This document shows, piece by piece, positions 36,825-48,046 of a stretch of 64,000 bases of DNA. Each line of letters opens with the position of its first letter. The first letter of the stretch is position 1. Under the pieces are notes generated by a model that ran no database searches, was not told the DNA's origin, and worked only from the letters and a program-made list of their open reading frames with translations. The position numbers were made by a program, and so were the translations under genes. Location of the stretch: the NCBI GenBank assembly GCA_003254925.1, contig QANZ01041884.1, positions 1 to 64,000 on the forward strand. Reading direction: 5' to 3'. Source of the stretch: Chamaecrista fasciculata (lineage: Eukaryota; Streptophyta; Magnoliopsida; Fabales; Fabaceae).

Positions 36825-37130
36825 AATAAGGAAAGGAGGGTGTGTTGGAGAAAAATGAGGATGCGGTGGGTGTTGACGCGCAAGGGGGACGCGGTGCACT
36901 ACAAAGAAATAGAGTGGGCCCCACTCTCCTGAGCGCCGACGATCCAGCCGTGCACGACGTGACGCGTGGGTCCCACTCACTACTATTTGCGATGCTTTCT
37001 TTCTTGTCTCTTTCCTTCTTTCCCCCTCCCTTTTCGGTTACCGGTCACCACTTTGGTAGTGGACCCCACCCTCTTGCTGACCTGGCATCACCTCTCATGC
37101 GAACGCGCAACACTCTACCGCCTGGGCTTT
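36825..37130. other. GC-rich island with three near-palindromic GTGGGNCCCAC sites
   Basis: This stretch is clearly richer in G+C than its surroundings. GTGGGCCCCAC is at 36914-36924, GTGGGTCCCAC at 36966-36976 and GTGGACCCCAC at 37059-37069. GTGGGNCC/GGNCCCAC is the known core of TCP transcription factor sites. The overlapping frames on both strands have no recognisable domain. No gene follows within 2 kb. Confidence 0.45.
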
Positions 37131-37267
37131 TTAACTTTGAAGGACTTTTGCACTCAACCAACGTCATCATCCCAACTTGCCGTTTCCATGTTCGGTTGGT
37201 TTCATTTTTTAAACGACAACAAAACAAGAAAACGCACACCTCCACTGTTCTACCACTATTTCTTTTG

Positions 37268-37785
37268 GGTCAAATGGTCATTTTGGTCCTAAATATATAC
37301 TTTAATATCTATTTTGATCCTTTATGTTTTAAAAATGTTTAAATTGGATCTAAATATTGGCAAAATATTTCATTTTGATCACAAACTATTAAATTTCGTC
37401 ATATTTCTCATGTCTTCATTTGAAGTTCAGAGAATTTGTTAAGAATAACTCATAGCTCTGAATTTGTTGCAATCAAACTTGAAACGAGATAAATATGATT
37501 AATTTTGCTTATTTGATCATGAAATGAGAGGTCAACTTTGAGGACCGATTTGACCTAGTTTGCTGATAGTCACAACTGAATAGAGAAAGTACTATTTGAA
37601 AATAATACATAACTCTGAACTAATCACATTCGAATTTAAAATGAGATAAATATGACCATATTCGATAGTTTAAGACCTAAATGAAATATTTTACCAATAT
37701 TTAGGACCAATTTGAATATTATGAATCATAAAAGACTAAAATTAATATTGTCAGATACATTTAGGACCAAAATGACCCTTTAACC
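37268..37785. mobile_element. Mutator-like MITE, GGTYAAAKGGTCATTTTGG family, copy 2
   Basis: The left GGTCAAATGGTCATTTTGG is mirrored by CCAAAATGACCCTTTAACC at the right. The internal order (GTCATATTTCTC, ATAGCTCTGAATTTGTTGC, then their mirror images) matches the copy at 27683-28216. Its flanks do not show a clean duplication. Non-coding. Confidence 0.65.
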
Positions 37786-39060
37786 ATTTTTGTATCTATT
37801 TATTTTTTAATGATAAAATTGTATATAAAGACTATTTTTTTGTATAGGATAAAGATTGTCAAATTGTATTTTGTCCTGATTAGTAAAGGCTTTTTTTCAT
37901 ACATACGTAATACTCTATAATCAAAACATTATATTTGAAAATCTATAATCAAAACATTATATTTGAAAAAACTCAATATCATACCTAATGTACTATACAC
38001 TATTGATTAAAAACAACCTACTATTACTATAATGTAGAGATTTAGATAATCCAAAATGTGATTATTGATATGTTTAGTATAGTTTAAAAAATAAATAAAA
38101 TGTAGGTTGTATAAATTATTTATACCTCTTTTTATCTTTTTCTCTAAATTACAGTAAATACAAGATCCTGCTACAATATAGGATCCCCTCTCTCACTATT
38201 TCCCATTTCTTGTTGTGATCAAGACAATTTCCCATTTCCAATTTCCAATCCCCAATTTCAGTTTTCAAGTTCTTATTTTTATCTTTGTAATGAATACGTA
38301 GTACTTTTAATCCATCCGTTGTAGGCAAGTAGTAATTATTGAATTATCTACCACTGTAATCAATATAGTAAGTCTGAGTTTTTACCATTTTAACTCTAAC
38401 TGCATGGTAGAATTTAATTTGCCATTACTAATTTGGATTTAACCAGAAAAATCACCCACACTTCCCATATTAAGAGAATCTATCTTTTTCCATAACTACT
38501 TAATATTTAATTAATATTTCCTTTTAGCCCATGTCTGCCTGGCTGACTGCTGCTACAGTGGGTCCAATTTGTGAGTTTCTGAATAAATAAATCTTTAGAA
38601 TCCTGAATTATAATTAGGCTTTTAGATTAATACTAATAATACGAAAAAAAAGGAAATTACTTGTATAACAGGTTAATCCAGTCAACACGCCGGAATTCGG
38701 CAACCATCGGAATTTTTTATAATAGTGCATACACCAACTTTCTTTTTTTCCTTTAATTTATTTTTTACTTTTTGTTTTTCTTAAAAGAACTATTGTCCAG
38801 CCAATGAGGTTGGATCAAGCTGCAAAACAATTTAAAAATCCAAGTCATAATTGACACAATTGATCAATAAATGTGAATGAATTCATTTCAAGCGTTAAAG
38901 ATACAAATTTTAAAATCTGAAAAATTAAAAGCAACATATGGAAAAATAAATAATTTCACATATAGAGAAAAAGAAGAGAGAGAGAGAAAGAATACAGTGG
39001 GCTTTTGAGAATTGAGCTGTGATTTAGCTGTCGTGGGATGAATTATTTCTGGCCCACTCT
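37786..39060. promoter_or_regulatory. upstream region of the LRX gene
   Basis: AT-rich DNA without genes. It includes a short tandem duplication (TAATCAAAACATTATATTTGA twice near 37918 and 37946). No single TATA box stands out. The leader probably begins near 39060, where CT-rich sequence starts. Confidence 0.35.
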
Positions 39061-39342
39061 CTCTCCTCTCTCACTCATTCATATACTCACACAGCTCCAA
39101 AATCCCTAGAACAAAAACCCTCTCTCTCTTCTTCTTCTTCTTCCTTCACAAATCTCTCTCCCTCTCTCTATCTTTCTCTTTGTTTCTCTCTCCTTTGGCA
39201 CCTGCATTTTCCTCAGATCTCAAGGTGGAGGCTCCTGCAAAACCCACTTCGAATCTCAGCTCAAAACAATCACACTCAGAGAGGGGTTTTTGTTGTTGCT
39301 GAAGAGAAAGTCGCATTTGGTATCTCATATGCCTCATGTGAG
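39060..39342 (+). promoter_or_regulatory. CT-rich leader of the LRX gene
   Basis: Runs of CTCTCTC, CTTCTTCTTC and TTTCTCTCTC directly precede the ATG at 39343, a common feature of plant 5' leaders and Y-patch promoters. The transcription start is not determined. Confidence 0.45.
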
Positions 39343-41652
39343 ATGAAGAAGAAGATCCATTCAAACCCTCTTTTTCATATTCCTCTTCTCATTGCTTTCT
39401 TCTTCGCTACACTTTTCACACTTTCCTCCGCCGCCGCCATTACCAGCCATGGCTCTCTCTCCGACGCCGAAACCATGTACATCCGGCAACGGCAGCTTCT
39501 GTACTACAGGGACGAGTTCGGCGACAGAGGTGAAAACGTCACCGTCGATCCTTCCTTGATTTTCGAGAATGATCGCATCAGAAATGCTTATATAGCTTTA
39601 CAAGCTTGGAAGCAGGCCATTCTCTCTGATCCGCAGAATCTCACCGCCGATTGGGTTGGTTCCAATGTGTGTAACTACACTGGAGTTTACTGTGCTCCTG
39701 CGTTGGATAACCCTAAGATTCGCACCGTCGCCGGCATTGATCTCAACCACGGCGACATTGCTGGCTACTTGCCGGAAGAGCTTGGGCTTCTGACGGATCT
39801 CGCTCTCTTCCACATCAACTCAAACAGGTTCTGTGGTACTGTTCCTCACAAGTTTGATAGACTGAAATTGCTTTTTGAACTGGATCTCAGTAACAATAGG
39901 TTCGCCGGAAAGTTCCCTGAGGTTGTGTTGAGGCTTCCCACTCTCAAGTTCTTGGATCTGAGATTCAATGAGTTTGAAGGCTCGGTGCCTAAGGAGCTTT
40001 TCGACAAGGATCTGGACGCGATCTTCATCAACCACAACCGTTTCGTGTTCGATCTCCCGGATAATTTTGGGAACTCGCCGGTGTCGGTCATCGTCCTCGC
40101 CAACAACAGGTTCCATGGCTGCGTTCCGGCGAGCTTGGGCAACATGACGAACCTGAATGAGATTATTCTGATGAACAATGCTTTCAGGTCTTGCTTGCCT
40201 TCGGAGATTGGGTTTCTGAAGAACTTGACGGTGTTTGATGTGAGCTTTAACCAGCTTTTAGGTCCCTTGCCTGACACCATTGGAGGCGTGGTGGCTCTTG
40301 AGCAGCTGAATGTGGCTCACAATTTGCTTTCTGGGAAGATTCCTGATAGCATTTGTAAGTTGCCGAATCTTAAGAACTTCACTTATTCGTATAACTTCTT
40401 CACTGGTGAACCACCGTCGTGCCTGAGAGTGCCGGCGTTCGATGATCGGAGAAACTGCTTGCCGGCGAGGCCGTTACAGAGGTCAGCGGCACAATGTAAG
40501 TCGTTCTTGTCTAAGCCTGTGGATTGTAATTCGTTTAGTTGTAAACCATTTTTCCCTTCACCTTCTCCTTCCCCTACCCCTAAACCACCGTCTTCTCCAC
40601 CCGTCGTCGTCCCTTCGCCGCCGCCAGTCACTCCTTCGCCACCACCAGTCACTCCTTCACCACCACCCGTTGTCACTCCACAATCTCCACCTCCTCCTTC
40701 GCCACCACCACCACCGCCGGTGTATTCTCCACCTCCACCTCCTCCTTCACCACCACCGCCGGTATATTCACCTCCGCCACCACCTCCTTCCCCACCACCG
40801 CCGGTATATTCACCTCCTTCCCCACCACCGCCGGTGTATTCACCTCCACCACCACCTCCTGTGTACTCACCACCGCCTCCACCACCAGTGTATTCACCAC
40901 CACCACCACCTCCGCCTCCTCCTCCACCACCCCCAGTTTATTCGCCACCACCACCTCCACCAGTCTATTCTCCACCCCCACCTCCACCTTCACCACCACC
41001 TCCAACTCAATCGCCGCCACCACCATCGCCTCCGCCTCCATCTCCACCACCACCATGTGTCCGGCCGCCACCGCCGCCACCACCAAATTCACCACCACCA
41101 CCAGCTCCAATATTCTCTCCACCGCCACCTATTCCTTACTCTTACAGCTCACCACCACCGCCACCTCATTACTCATCACCACCACCTCATTCACCTCCGC
41201 CACCTCCTCACTCACCTCCGCCGCCATCTCCTTATCCGTATTTATCACCACCACCACCTCCTCCGGTTACTTATTCTCCTCCTCCCCCTGTCCATTCACC
41301 ACCACCACCATCTCCACCGCCTTGTATAGAACCACCACCTCCACCGTCTCCACCACCATGTGAAGAGCATTCACCACCTCCACCATCACCTTATTTACCA
41401 CCTCCATCCCCATCTCCTCCTCCACCACCTGTATATGCTTCTCCACCACCACCACCACCAGTTTACCACAGTCCACCACCACCATCACCCCCAATTTACC
41501 AGTCTCCGCCGCCACCATCGCCGCCTCCGTGTGAAACTCCACCGGCGCCAATTGTATACGGAAGCCCACCGCCTGCTCCTGTATATGAAGGGCCCTTGCC
41601 ACCTGTGGTAGGAGTCTCTTACGCATCTCCCCCTCCACCCCCCTTCTATTGA
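39343..41652 (+). CDS. LRX4-like: leucine-rich repeat extensin, LRX3/4/5 type (chimeric cell-wall protein)
   Basis: LRX proteins sit in the cell wall. The LRR part binds RALF peptides and links to FERONIA signalling, and the extensin part anchors in the wall. Single exon, 769 aa. A signal peptide occupies about residues 1-31 (IPLLIAFFFATLFTLSSAAA). The N-terminal LRX domain follows (QRQLLYYRDEFGDRGENV, AYIALQAWKQAILSDP, GSNVCNYTGVYC). LRRs come next (DLSNNRFAGKFPEVVLRLP, LDLRFNEFEGSVPKELF, VIVLANNRFHGCVP, LNVAHNLLSGKIPDSIC), then a Cys-rich hinge (CLRVPAFDDRRNCLP to CKPFF, about 390-415). The rest is an extensin domain of SPPPPPP and VYSPPPP units, a glycosylated and Tyr-crosslinked type. The vegetative LRX3/4/5 group is favoured by near-continuous resemblance in the LRR part. 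Long frames on the other strand and in other frames are shadows of the proline codons. Confidence 0.95.
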   Translation: MKKKIHSNPLFHIPLLIAFFFATLFTLSSAAAITSHGSLSDAETMYIRQRQLLYYRDEFGDRGENVTVDPSLIFENDRIRNAYIALQAWKQAILSDPQNLTADWVGSNVCNYTGVYCAPALDNPKIRTVAGIDLNHGDIAGYLPEELGLLTDLALFHINSNRFCGTVPHKFDRLKLLFELDLSNNRFAGKFPEVVLRLPTLKFLDLRFNEFEGSVPKELFDKDLDAIFINHNRFVFDLPDNFGNSPVSVIVLANNRFHGCVPASLGNMTNLNEIILMNNAFRSCLPSEIGFLKNLTVFDVSFNQLLGPLPDTIGGVVALEQLNVAHNLLSGKIPDSICKLPNLKNFTYSYNFFTGEPPSCLRVPAFDDRRNCLPARPLQRSAAQCKSFLSKPVDCNSFSCKPFFPSPSPSPTPKPPSSPPVVVPSPPPVTPSPPPVTPSPPPVVTPQSPPPPSPPPPPPVYSPPPPPPSPPPPVYSPPPPPPSPPPPVYSPPSPPPPVYSPPPPPPVYSPPPPPPVYSPPPPPPPPPPPPPVYSPPPPPPVYSPPPPPPSPPPPTQSPPPPSPPPPSPPPPCVRPPPPPPPNSPPPPAPIFSPPPPIPYSYSSPPPPPHYSSPPPHSPPPPPHSPPPPSPYPYLSPPPPPPVTYSPPPPVHSPPPPSPPPCIEPPPPPSPPPCEEHSPPPPSPYLPPPSPSPPPPPVYASPPPPPPVYHSPPPPSPPIYQSPPPPSPPPCETPPAPIVYGSPPPAPVYEGPLPPVVGVSYASPPPPPFY

Positions 41653-44600
41653 TTCTTTTGAGAACTTTTCTCCTCTATCCTTCTTCCCTTCTCCATTAAA
41701 TTATCATCAGCAAGAAAAATTAATTAAAATTCATACATTGTCGTCGGCCATTTCTTCTATACCCTCTTCTTGTGCTTGATCATCAACTGTGACTCTCGTC
41801 GCTCATGGAGGAAAAATAAACAAGAGAATGAGAAGGGTTTGTACACTGCAGAATTTGTAACCAGCGTTGTTGTTCTTATTTTTCGATGTCATCAAATAGT
41901 CATAGAAGGAAGGAAGAAAAAAAAAACAGAGAAGAGGTCAGAGTAGTAGAGTGAGTGAGGTAAGAGGAGAAAGTCTCTCCATATTGATTTGAATTGTTAT
42001 GGATATTCGAGTTGTGAAATAAAAAAAAAATGGCAGAGAAAGAGTAGGTTGTTATAGGGATGAATGAACGAACGAACGAATTTGGAGACCATAATTTCAG
42101 GGCTGCAATGACGGTAGCACTTTCTGCTGCTGCTGCTTGTTTGTGGGGTTTATTGTTAATGTCTCTCTTATATCATACTTTTTTTTTTTTACTTTCTTTT
42201 GCTTTCGAATTTATAGTATAATTATGAACATTTTACTTGTATTGATTTTCTGAATTGATATCATTCGCTTTTCTCATCGGGTCTCAATCTGTTGCTTGCC
42301 TGAGAATTGAGATTGAATGCTCCACTTCTCAGTCCTTTTCTATCATGCCTGGCTGCTAAACTAATAATTTCCTGGATCATCTATCTGTATACTAAATATC
42401 CTTATCCTTTGCTTGTAAATCAAGCTTAAACATGTCTATCTCTCTATGACCAATAACATGTTTTTGGGGTTCTTATTATTCTTGGATCGAGAGGCCAACA
42501 CCAGAGCTTTCAGGTCCTTATTCAGATTATGGTGGGACCTGAATGACGCTCCCAAGAAGAACCCCTTTGATTAAATAAATATTCTTAATTGGTACCCTTT
42601 TTGATTTAATTAATATCGTTAGAGATTACTCTCCATGTGCAAGCTTATCTTTTGAGATTTGAATTCAAATCCGTTTCTCCTTGGCGCTATCACCTTATTT
42701 TTTCAATTGGAAATTGTGAGCATTGATAATGTTGTGCTTGTGCTTGTGAGTAGAAAATGCTGTTTGGTTCCCTCCTCAGTCCTCATTACTTTGCTTCTTC
42801 TTTGGGGAATTGGTCACAAGGCTCACAGCTAATCTCATTCAAAACTTGAAATATAAGGGTGAAGAATATTAATGAACAATAGTAAATGAAATGAAACTCA
42901 CTAGTCACTATTCTCTTCTTCTCTCACAAGCATTAACACATGGGAGTCCAATTCATCTTCTTAGCTGGAAGGAATCTTTACCCTAATCAATTAGGGGGTG
43001 CCCTGTTTTCTACAGAGTGCCCTACAATTTCAAGAACCTTCTGGATCCAATTCAGGGTGGGAGGTCCATGTGGCATGCGTGGGGTCATTTTTCACAACAA
43101 TGTCTTGTGATGCCATAGTCCTCCGTTAGACCATTACTGTATAAGTTAACTGCTTTTTTTAGGGGGGTAAACTAAACATATATGCATTGCTGCTTTTGAT
43201 TTTTGTATTAAATTATAAATTAAAGCAGCAATCTTTTAATTTAAAAAATGAAGAAAAATCTCGATTAAACTTTTAATTTCTTACAAGTATTTGTTTATCA
43301 AAAAATTAATAAAAAATCAATTTGTTATTTTTTTACAATTGTTAATTTCAATATTAGATAATTGTATATTTGAATTTATATAAAATGTAGCACCGATACT
43401 AAAATTTTTTATTTTTTATTTTTTTTGGTACAGAAATTTTTTATTTTTATTAAACGAAAATCTTAACAAAAAAATATTTTGTATGGAATTAAAAATTTAA
43501 GGACTCCTCTTTAAAAATATAATACTTTTTCTTGGTCAACAACTAAAATTTAGGAGATTTTGTGTGTTATAACTTTTATCCTAAATAATAACGTGAAAAA
43601 TGAAGTTTTTCTTTTCCGAAACGTTATGTTTTTCTCCCATGTAATAAAAAATGTCCTGATTTTATATGTAAATAAACATATTATTTACATAACAAGTGTT
43701 AGATATGTATTTTACTGATTTAATTTTTGAAAATTTAGAAGAAATTAAATTTATGCTTCTCATGATAATAAATATGTTGAAATATTGTTTTAAAACAAGT
43801 AATATCACTAGAAAAAGTACTGTGGTTATCTTTTTTAACTTTATTGAGCTTGTGTAATTTTAAAAGTATAGAGGAGGGCTGTGCAATTTGAGAATGTTAT
43901 TAGTTATTACTAAAGAACAATAGTTTGGCTGTTTGGCTTTATTTCTAAAAGCGTGAGTAAACTTTGAAAGAAAATTAGAATCAAGAAAAGGTACACTAAA
44001 AGTAAAATCTCCTAACTACAGTTAAATATATGACCAAAGCAGTCCAACAAAACATGTTCACGAAAAGGAAAAAATGAAGAGATAACTAAAATTTACACAG
44101 AAATGCCCTGCAATAAATAAATTCACCCACACATAATGTTGGAGGAGGAAAAGAGAAAAAGAAGAAAAGTATAGACGTTACACTTGTCCCTTTCTAGGCT
44201 TTGATTAATGGAAAATGGGAAAAAGAAGCAAAGGAAGGCATATAAACCACCACGAAAAATGGGACAGTGGCCTTAATGAATTGGGCCCTCCATGGATAAT
44301 ATTCACGTGGTTTGTAAGGCCTTTTCACATCCAACATATCACAAGCAAAATATACAATGCTAAAATTTCAAAAATAGATAAAATTTTCATTGTCCGGAAA
44401 AAAAAAGATAAGATTTTATTAAATATTAATTGTTATGTAAAAATTTAAAAATAAAAAAAATCATTGAATTTTTTTTTGTGTAAAAAGTTATTGATATTTT
44501 TATTTAGAGTTTTAAAATTTTATTATTGTTTTTATGCTGCTATTAAATACAATAGTTATTAATTTTATATTTGGATTAATATCAAATACAGTAATAATTA

Positions 44601-45267
44601 TAAAATTATATATAAGTTTGAGAACTTTTTATGATTTTCAAAATTTATAAGTTTTTTAATTCAATTAGAAAATTTATAAATAAGACCATATCTCTTATAT
44701 ACAAATCATTGCAAGGTCGAATCAAATTAGAAAAACATATATTGTACATTTTGTTATTTTATTTGTGCTTTTTCTTTTACTTGTTCTCATTTGTTGTATT
44801 TTACTTTGTAAAATATATTTACAATAATCTACATATCTACATATATTTATAGGCTATAGATGCGTGTGGTGTGTATGTGGATGTTAAGAAGTTAGTTGAC
44901 TTATTCTATTACTTCAACTGGGGCATAACTATCATTTAATTAGAGGCTCTAGGGACAGCCTGTAATTAGGTCAAGCATATTAATGGCATTTTTCATAAAG
45001 TGATGCTCATGATATTGACCTCTTTCTTTCTTGTTAAAAAGAACAGACAAGGCTTTCTTTCACGAAAGATCATATACAATGGTCGTTTAAAATTATCATA
45101 AAAGATAAAAGTGACCATTTTTTAAAAATTTACTCTCACTCTTCCACTTTAGAGATTCCCACCTTGATTTCAAAATCTCTCTAACAATTTCTTCTGCTTC
45201 CTTTGGCTTTCATTGCCAATTGATTAGTTAGTGATGATTCTTCACATAACATAATTAATAAGTATGG
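41653..45267. other. 3' flank of LRX and AT-rich intergenic DNA, no gene recognised
   Basis: The LRX 3' UTR lies at the start. The rest has only short low-complexity frames (for example 44215-44448 and 44631-44852) without domain or codon signal. No RNA gene was seen. Confidence 0.45.
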
Positions 45268-45497
45268 GAGAGAATCTATGTTTTAGTCCCTGACCTTGCC
45301 TTAAACTTAAGATTTAGTCCTTAAATATTATAAATATATTTTTTATCTTTAGTTCTTTTTACACAAGTTAATTATTTAGTCTCTGAAATGTTACAAGTGG
45401 AAACTAAATAATTGATTTTGTAAAAATAATAAGAAGTATAAAGGACTAAATTATAATTTTAGGATGAATTCAAGGACTAAAAGTTAGTTTACTCTAA
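45268..45497. repeat. degenerate MITE-like inverted repeat
   Basis: GTTTTAGTCCCTGACC and GATTTAGTCCTTAAATATT are mirrored by AAAGGACTAAATTATAA and CAAGGACTAAAAGTTAGTTTACTCT. The right end resembles the AGAGTAAACTAAC family at 35519. The left terminus is eroded. Confidence 0.4.
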
Positions 45498-47715
45498 GTA
45501 TGAGTTAGTGCATCACCTTGCCATCCTCCATCAATGGGAAACACACAGACACATGCCATGTGGGGAATTATTGATCATGGGCATACTTCTTAAATATAAT
45601 TTATTTGTCAATTAATGTAATTAAAAATACTGCTTTGTTTTTCTTTAAGAATGGTTGGTGGGCAAGAGGGTGATTCATGATTTATTATGATCTCTTTGAA
45701 TCATGGGGATTGTGGAAGGAGGCACAATATAATTGGCATGCCAAAGCTGACATATGGGATTTTGCATACTAGTTTAAGTAGGTAATTCTGGTGGTTATTT
45801 GAGCTATCTTTTTCTCAAATTCTGTTTTTTGAAAAAAAAGATAAATCTAATAATTGAACATAAATGAGAAAAAGCATGAGTGTCAGTGTTGAGAAAATAG
45901 CAGCAACTTAGGAAGAAGAAAAGGACAATCATGACATTGGCCTATACAAACTGCACAATTTATTTTGCCTCAAATGATGGATATTGAGGAGAATGGTATC
46001 CTCTAATTATTTTTAGGTTTTTTTCTTTTGTGTTTGAAATAAGGGAGTGGATATAATGTATTATATACATATATATGAAATATTTCACAATATATTTTTT
46101 CAACATGTCACAATTGAATTGTCATGCTATGCTGTCGTTTTTGTTTTGTCAAAATTCTTGACAATGATGTTCTCGAAAAAGTGAAAAACAAACAAAACTG
46201 AAAATGATGTTAATGTTGTCTAACCCATCCTTGTTTGGGTTTTCATGAAGCTATACAATTTACACCCATATAAAATTTTCATTTTCTTTTAAAACTAAAC
46301 CCACAAGAACTTGGTAACTATGATTTTCATACAAATCTTAAGTTCTTAAAAAAAGTAATAATATTATTATTGTCGTCGACGTCACTTAAACTAATAGGTT
46401 TTACTTTTTATAGTGCTAAAAAAAATAGTTTTTTTATGTGATGATTTGTGGATCTTAGTGTAAATTTAAACTAAGTGTAGTCTCAGTAGCATCAGATTCC
46501 TTAGCCTCATTCAGTGATGGGCTTACTGTTAAGCCCATACCTTGCTTTGAAGGCTTTTTCTTTTCTTCTTTTGTGACATTAATAATTTGAAGGCTCCATT
46601 CCATGGTCCATATCTTTAAGAGAATTCCAGCATGGAAAAGACCTAATACTATTAGTGTAGACCCAAATATAATTGTACTTTCATTTGTCAATTAATATTG
46701 TCCATCTATATCGTTCCAATTTTATCGTTTCAATGATTTCTTTTGGTCTCAAAGTATATTATCAAAAGCCCATAAAACTTTCACTCAAGACAGTCCAATT
46801 AAGACTTCAATTTCTATTCGCAATAAAAAGAGGATTTTTTTTTTATAGAACAAAGAACTTTATTTAAAGAAGGTGAAGGAGTACAACAAAAATAACTAGA
46901 GTCGTTAAATTACGAGCTATCAAGCACCTCGGTTTGTGCCATCAAAAAGAAAAGGTTGATTAACTTTTTGTTACGAGAGTTTTATATGTTTTAAGTTATT
47001 AAATTATTTCAAGATTTGCATATTTATATTAAAATACATGTAAAATATTTTTTAAGAAAAAAATCCATCTGAAAGCTTCCCCTAAGGCACTAGTCAAATG
47101 TTGTTATTACATTTTGAAAAATTAAAAAGAAAATCTAAAAATACTAGTTAAATTTAGATCTTTTTATTTTTTGAAAGTTACTACATGAGAAATATATTTC
47201 CTTTTTTGTTTTTAATTTCTCATACATGTTAATCAGTATCTTTAGATATTTGGTTAAACAAACTATTTTATGATAATTGCATACAAACTATTTTTTTTTT
47301 TTTAGTTATAACCAGTCACGTGTAGATTTAGCAACTTGAAATGCAAACTCAATACTATATGCAATTGTGTTAATTTTATTGTCAAAAGGAAATGGTCCAA
47401 TGTCACCATAAAAAGTGTAACCAATGATTTAGGGAAAGCAATGGTTCCTTGATTGACGATTTCTAAATTGACATTCTTTGCATCCTTATCCTTCTTTATT
47501 TCTCATCAAATTAGACAAAAACAATACTCCAATGGAAAATCTACAGGAAGGAAGTTCTGCCTTGCAAAACTTTAGTGCCCATTTCTCGAAAGCTCGTGGA
47601 CCAAAATGTAAAAGTGTCTTGCATTGCATGCTATTGGAACTTTTTTAATGGACGTTTGATTATATATATATATATATATATTGCTATGTGGCAACCATTA
47701 CCTTGTATTCGGAGC
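45498..47715. other. intergenic AT-rich DNA, one unconvincing small frame
   Basis: The only frame that is not obviously low complexity is 46455-46691 (minus, 78 codons). It starts with a hydrophobic stretch and then KEEKKKPSKQ. I do not recognise it, it has no intron or promoter context, and I do not call it a gene. Confidence 0.4.
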
Positions 47716-48046
47716 TATGAAGCATGGGCACTCTATTTTAAAGGCGTGTCGTCCGTGTCTGACACTGTACAACACTCATACGACACATATTCATAAGTTT
47801 TAGAATATAAAATCATTTTGTGTGACTTTAATACGATAAACAATAGAAAATAATTGCATATATAACATATATCATAGATAAATATTGTAAATTTTAAAGT
47901 TTTCATCAAAATTTATGAATTTTTAATTATTTTTATATATAAATATATGACGTGTCATATCGTGTAATTTAAAAATTTAACATATTTGTGTGTTTGTATT
48001 TGTGTCGTGTCCCGTGCCCGATGTTAGTGTCCATACTTCATAGAGT
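47716..48046. mobile_element. MITE of the CTATGAAGCATGGACAC family, copy 1
   Basis: CTATGAAGCATGGGCACT at the left is mirrored by AGTGTCCATACTTCATAG at the right. GC-rich subterminal blocks (CGTGTCGTCCGTGTC, GTCGTGTCCCGTGCCC) enclose an A/T-rich core with TTATTTTTATATATAAATAT. The same core and ends occur at 59149-59490. Confidence 0.72.

Noticed and set aside
36507-37342. Overlapping frames of 100-170 codons around the GC-rich island
   Set aside because: They appear on both strands because stop codons are rarer in GC-rich DNA. No domain, no consistent frame and no splice-linked partner.
40383-41638. Long open frames on the minus strand and other plus frames across the LRX extensin tail (Gly/Val-rich or His-rich)
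   Set aside because: They are translations of the CCA/CCT/CCG proline codons in other frames and have no independent evidence.
46455-46691. A 78-codon minus-strand frame with a hydrophobic N-terminus
   Set aside because: It could be a small membrane protein, but there is no homology I recognise, no promoter and AT-rich surroundings. Not called without transcript evidence.
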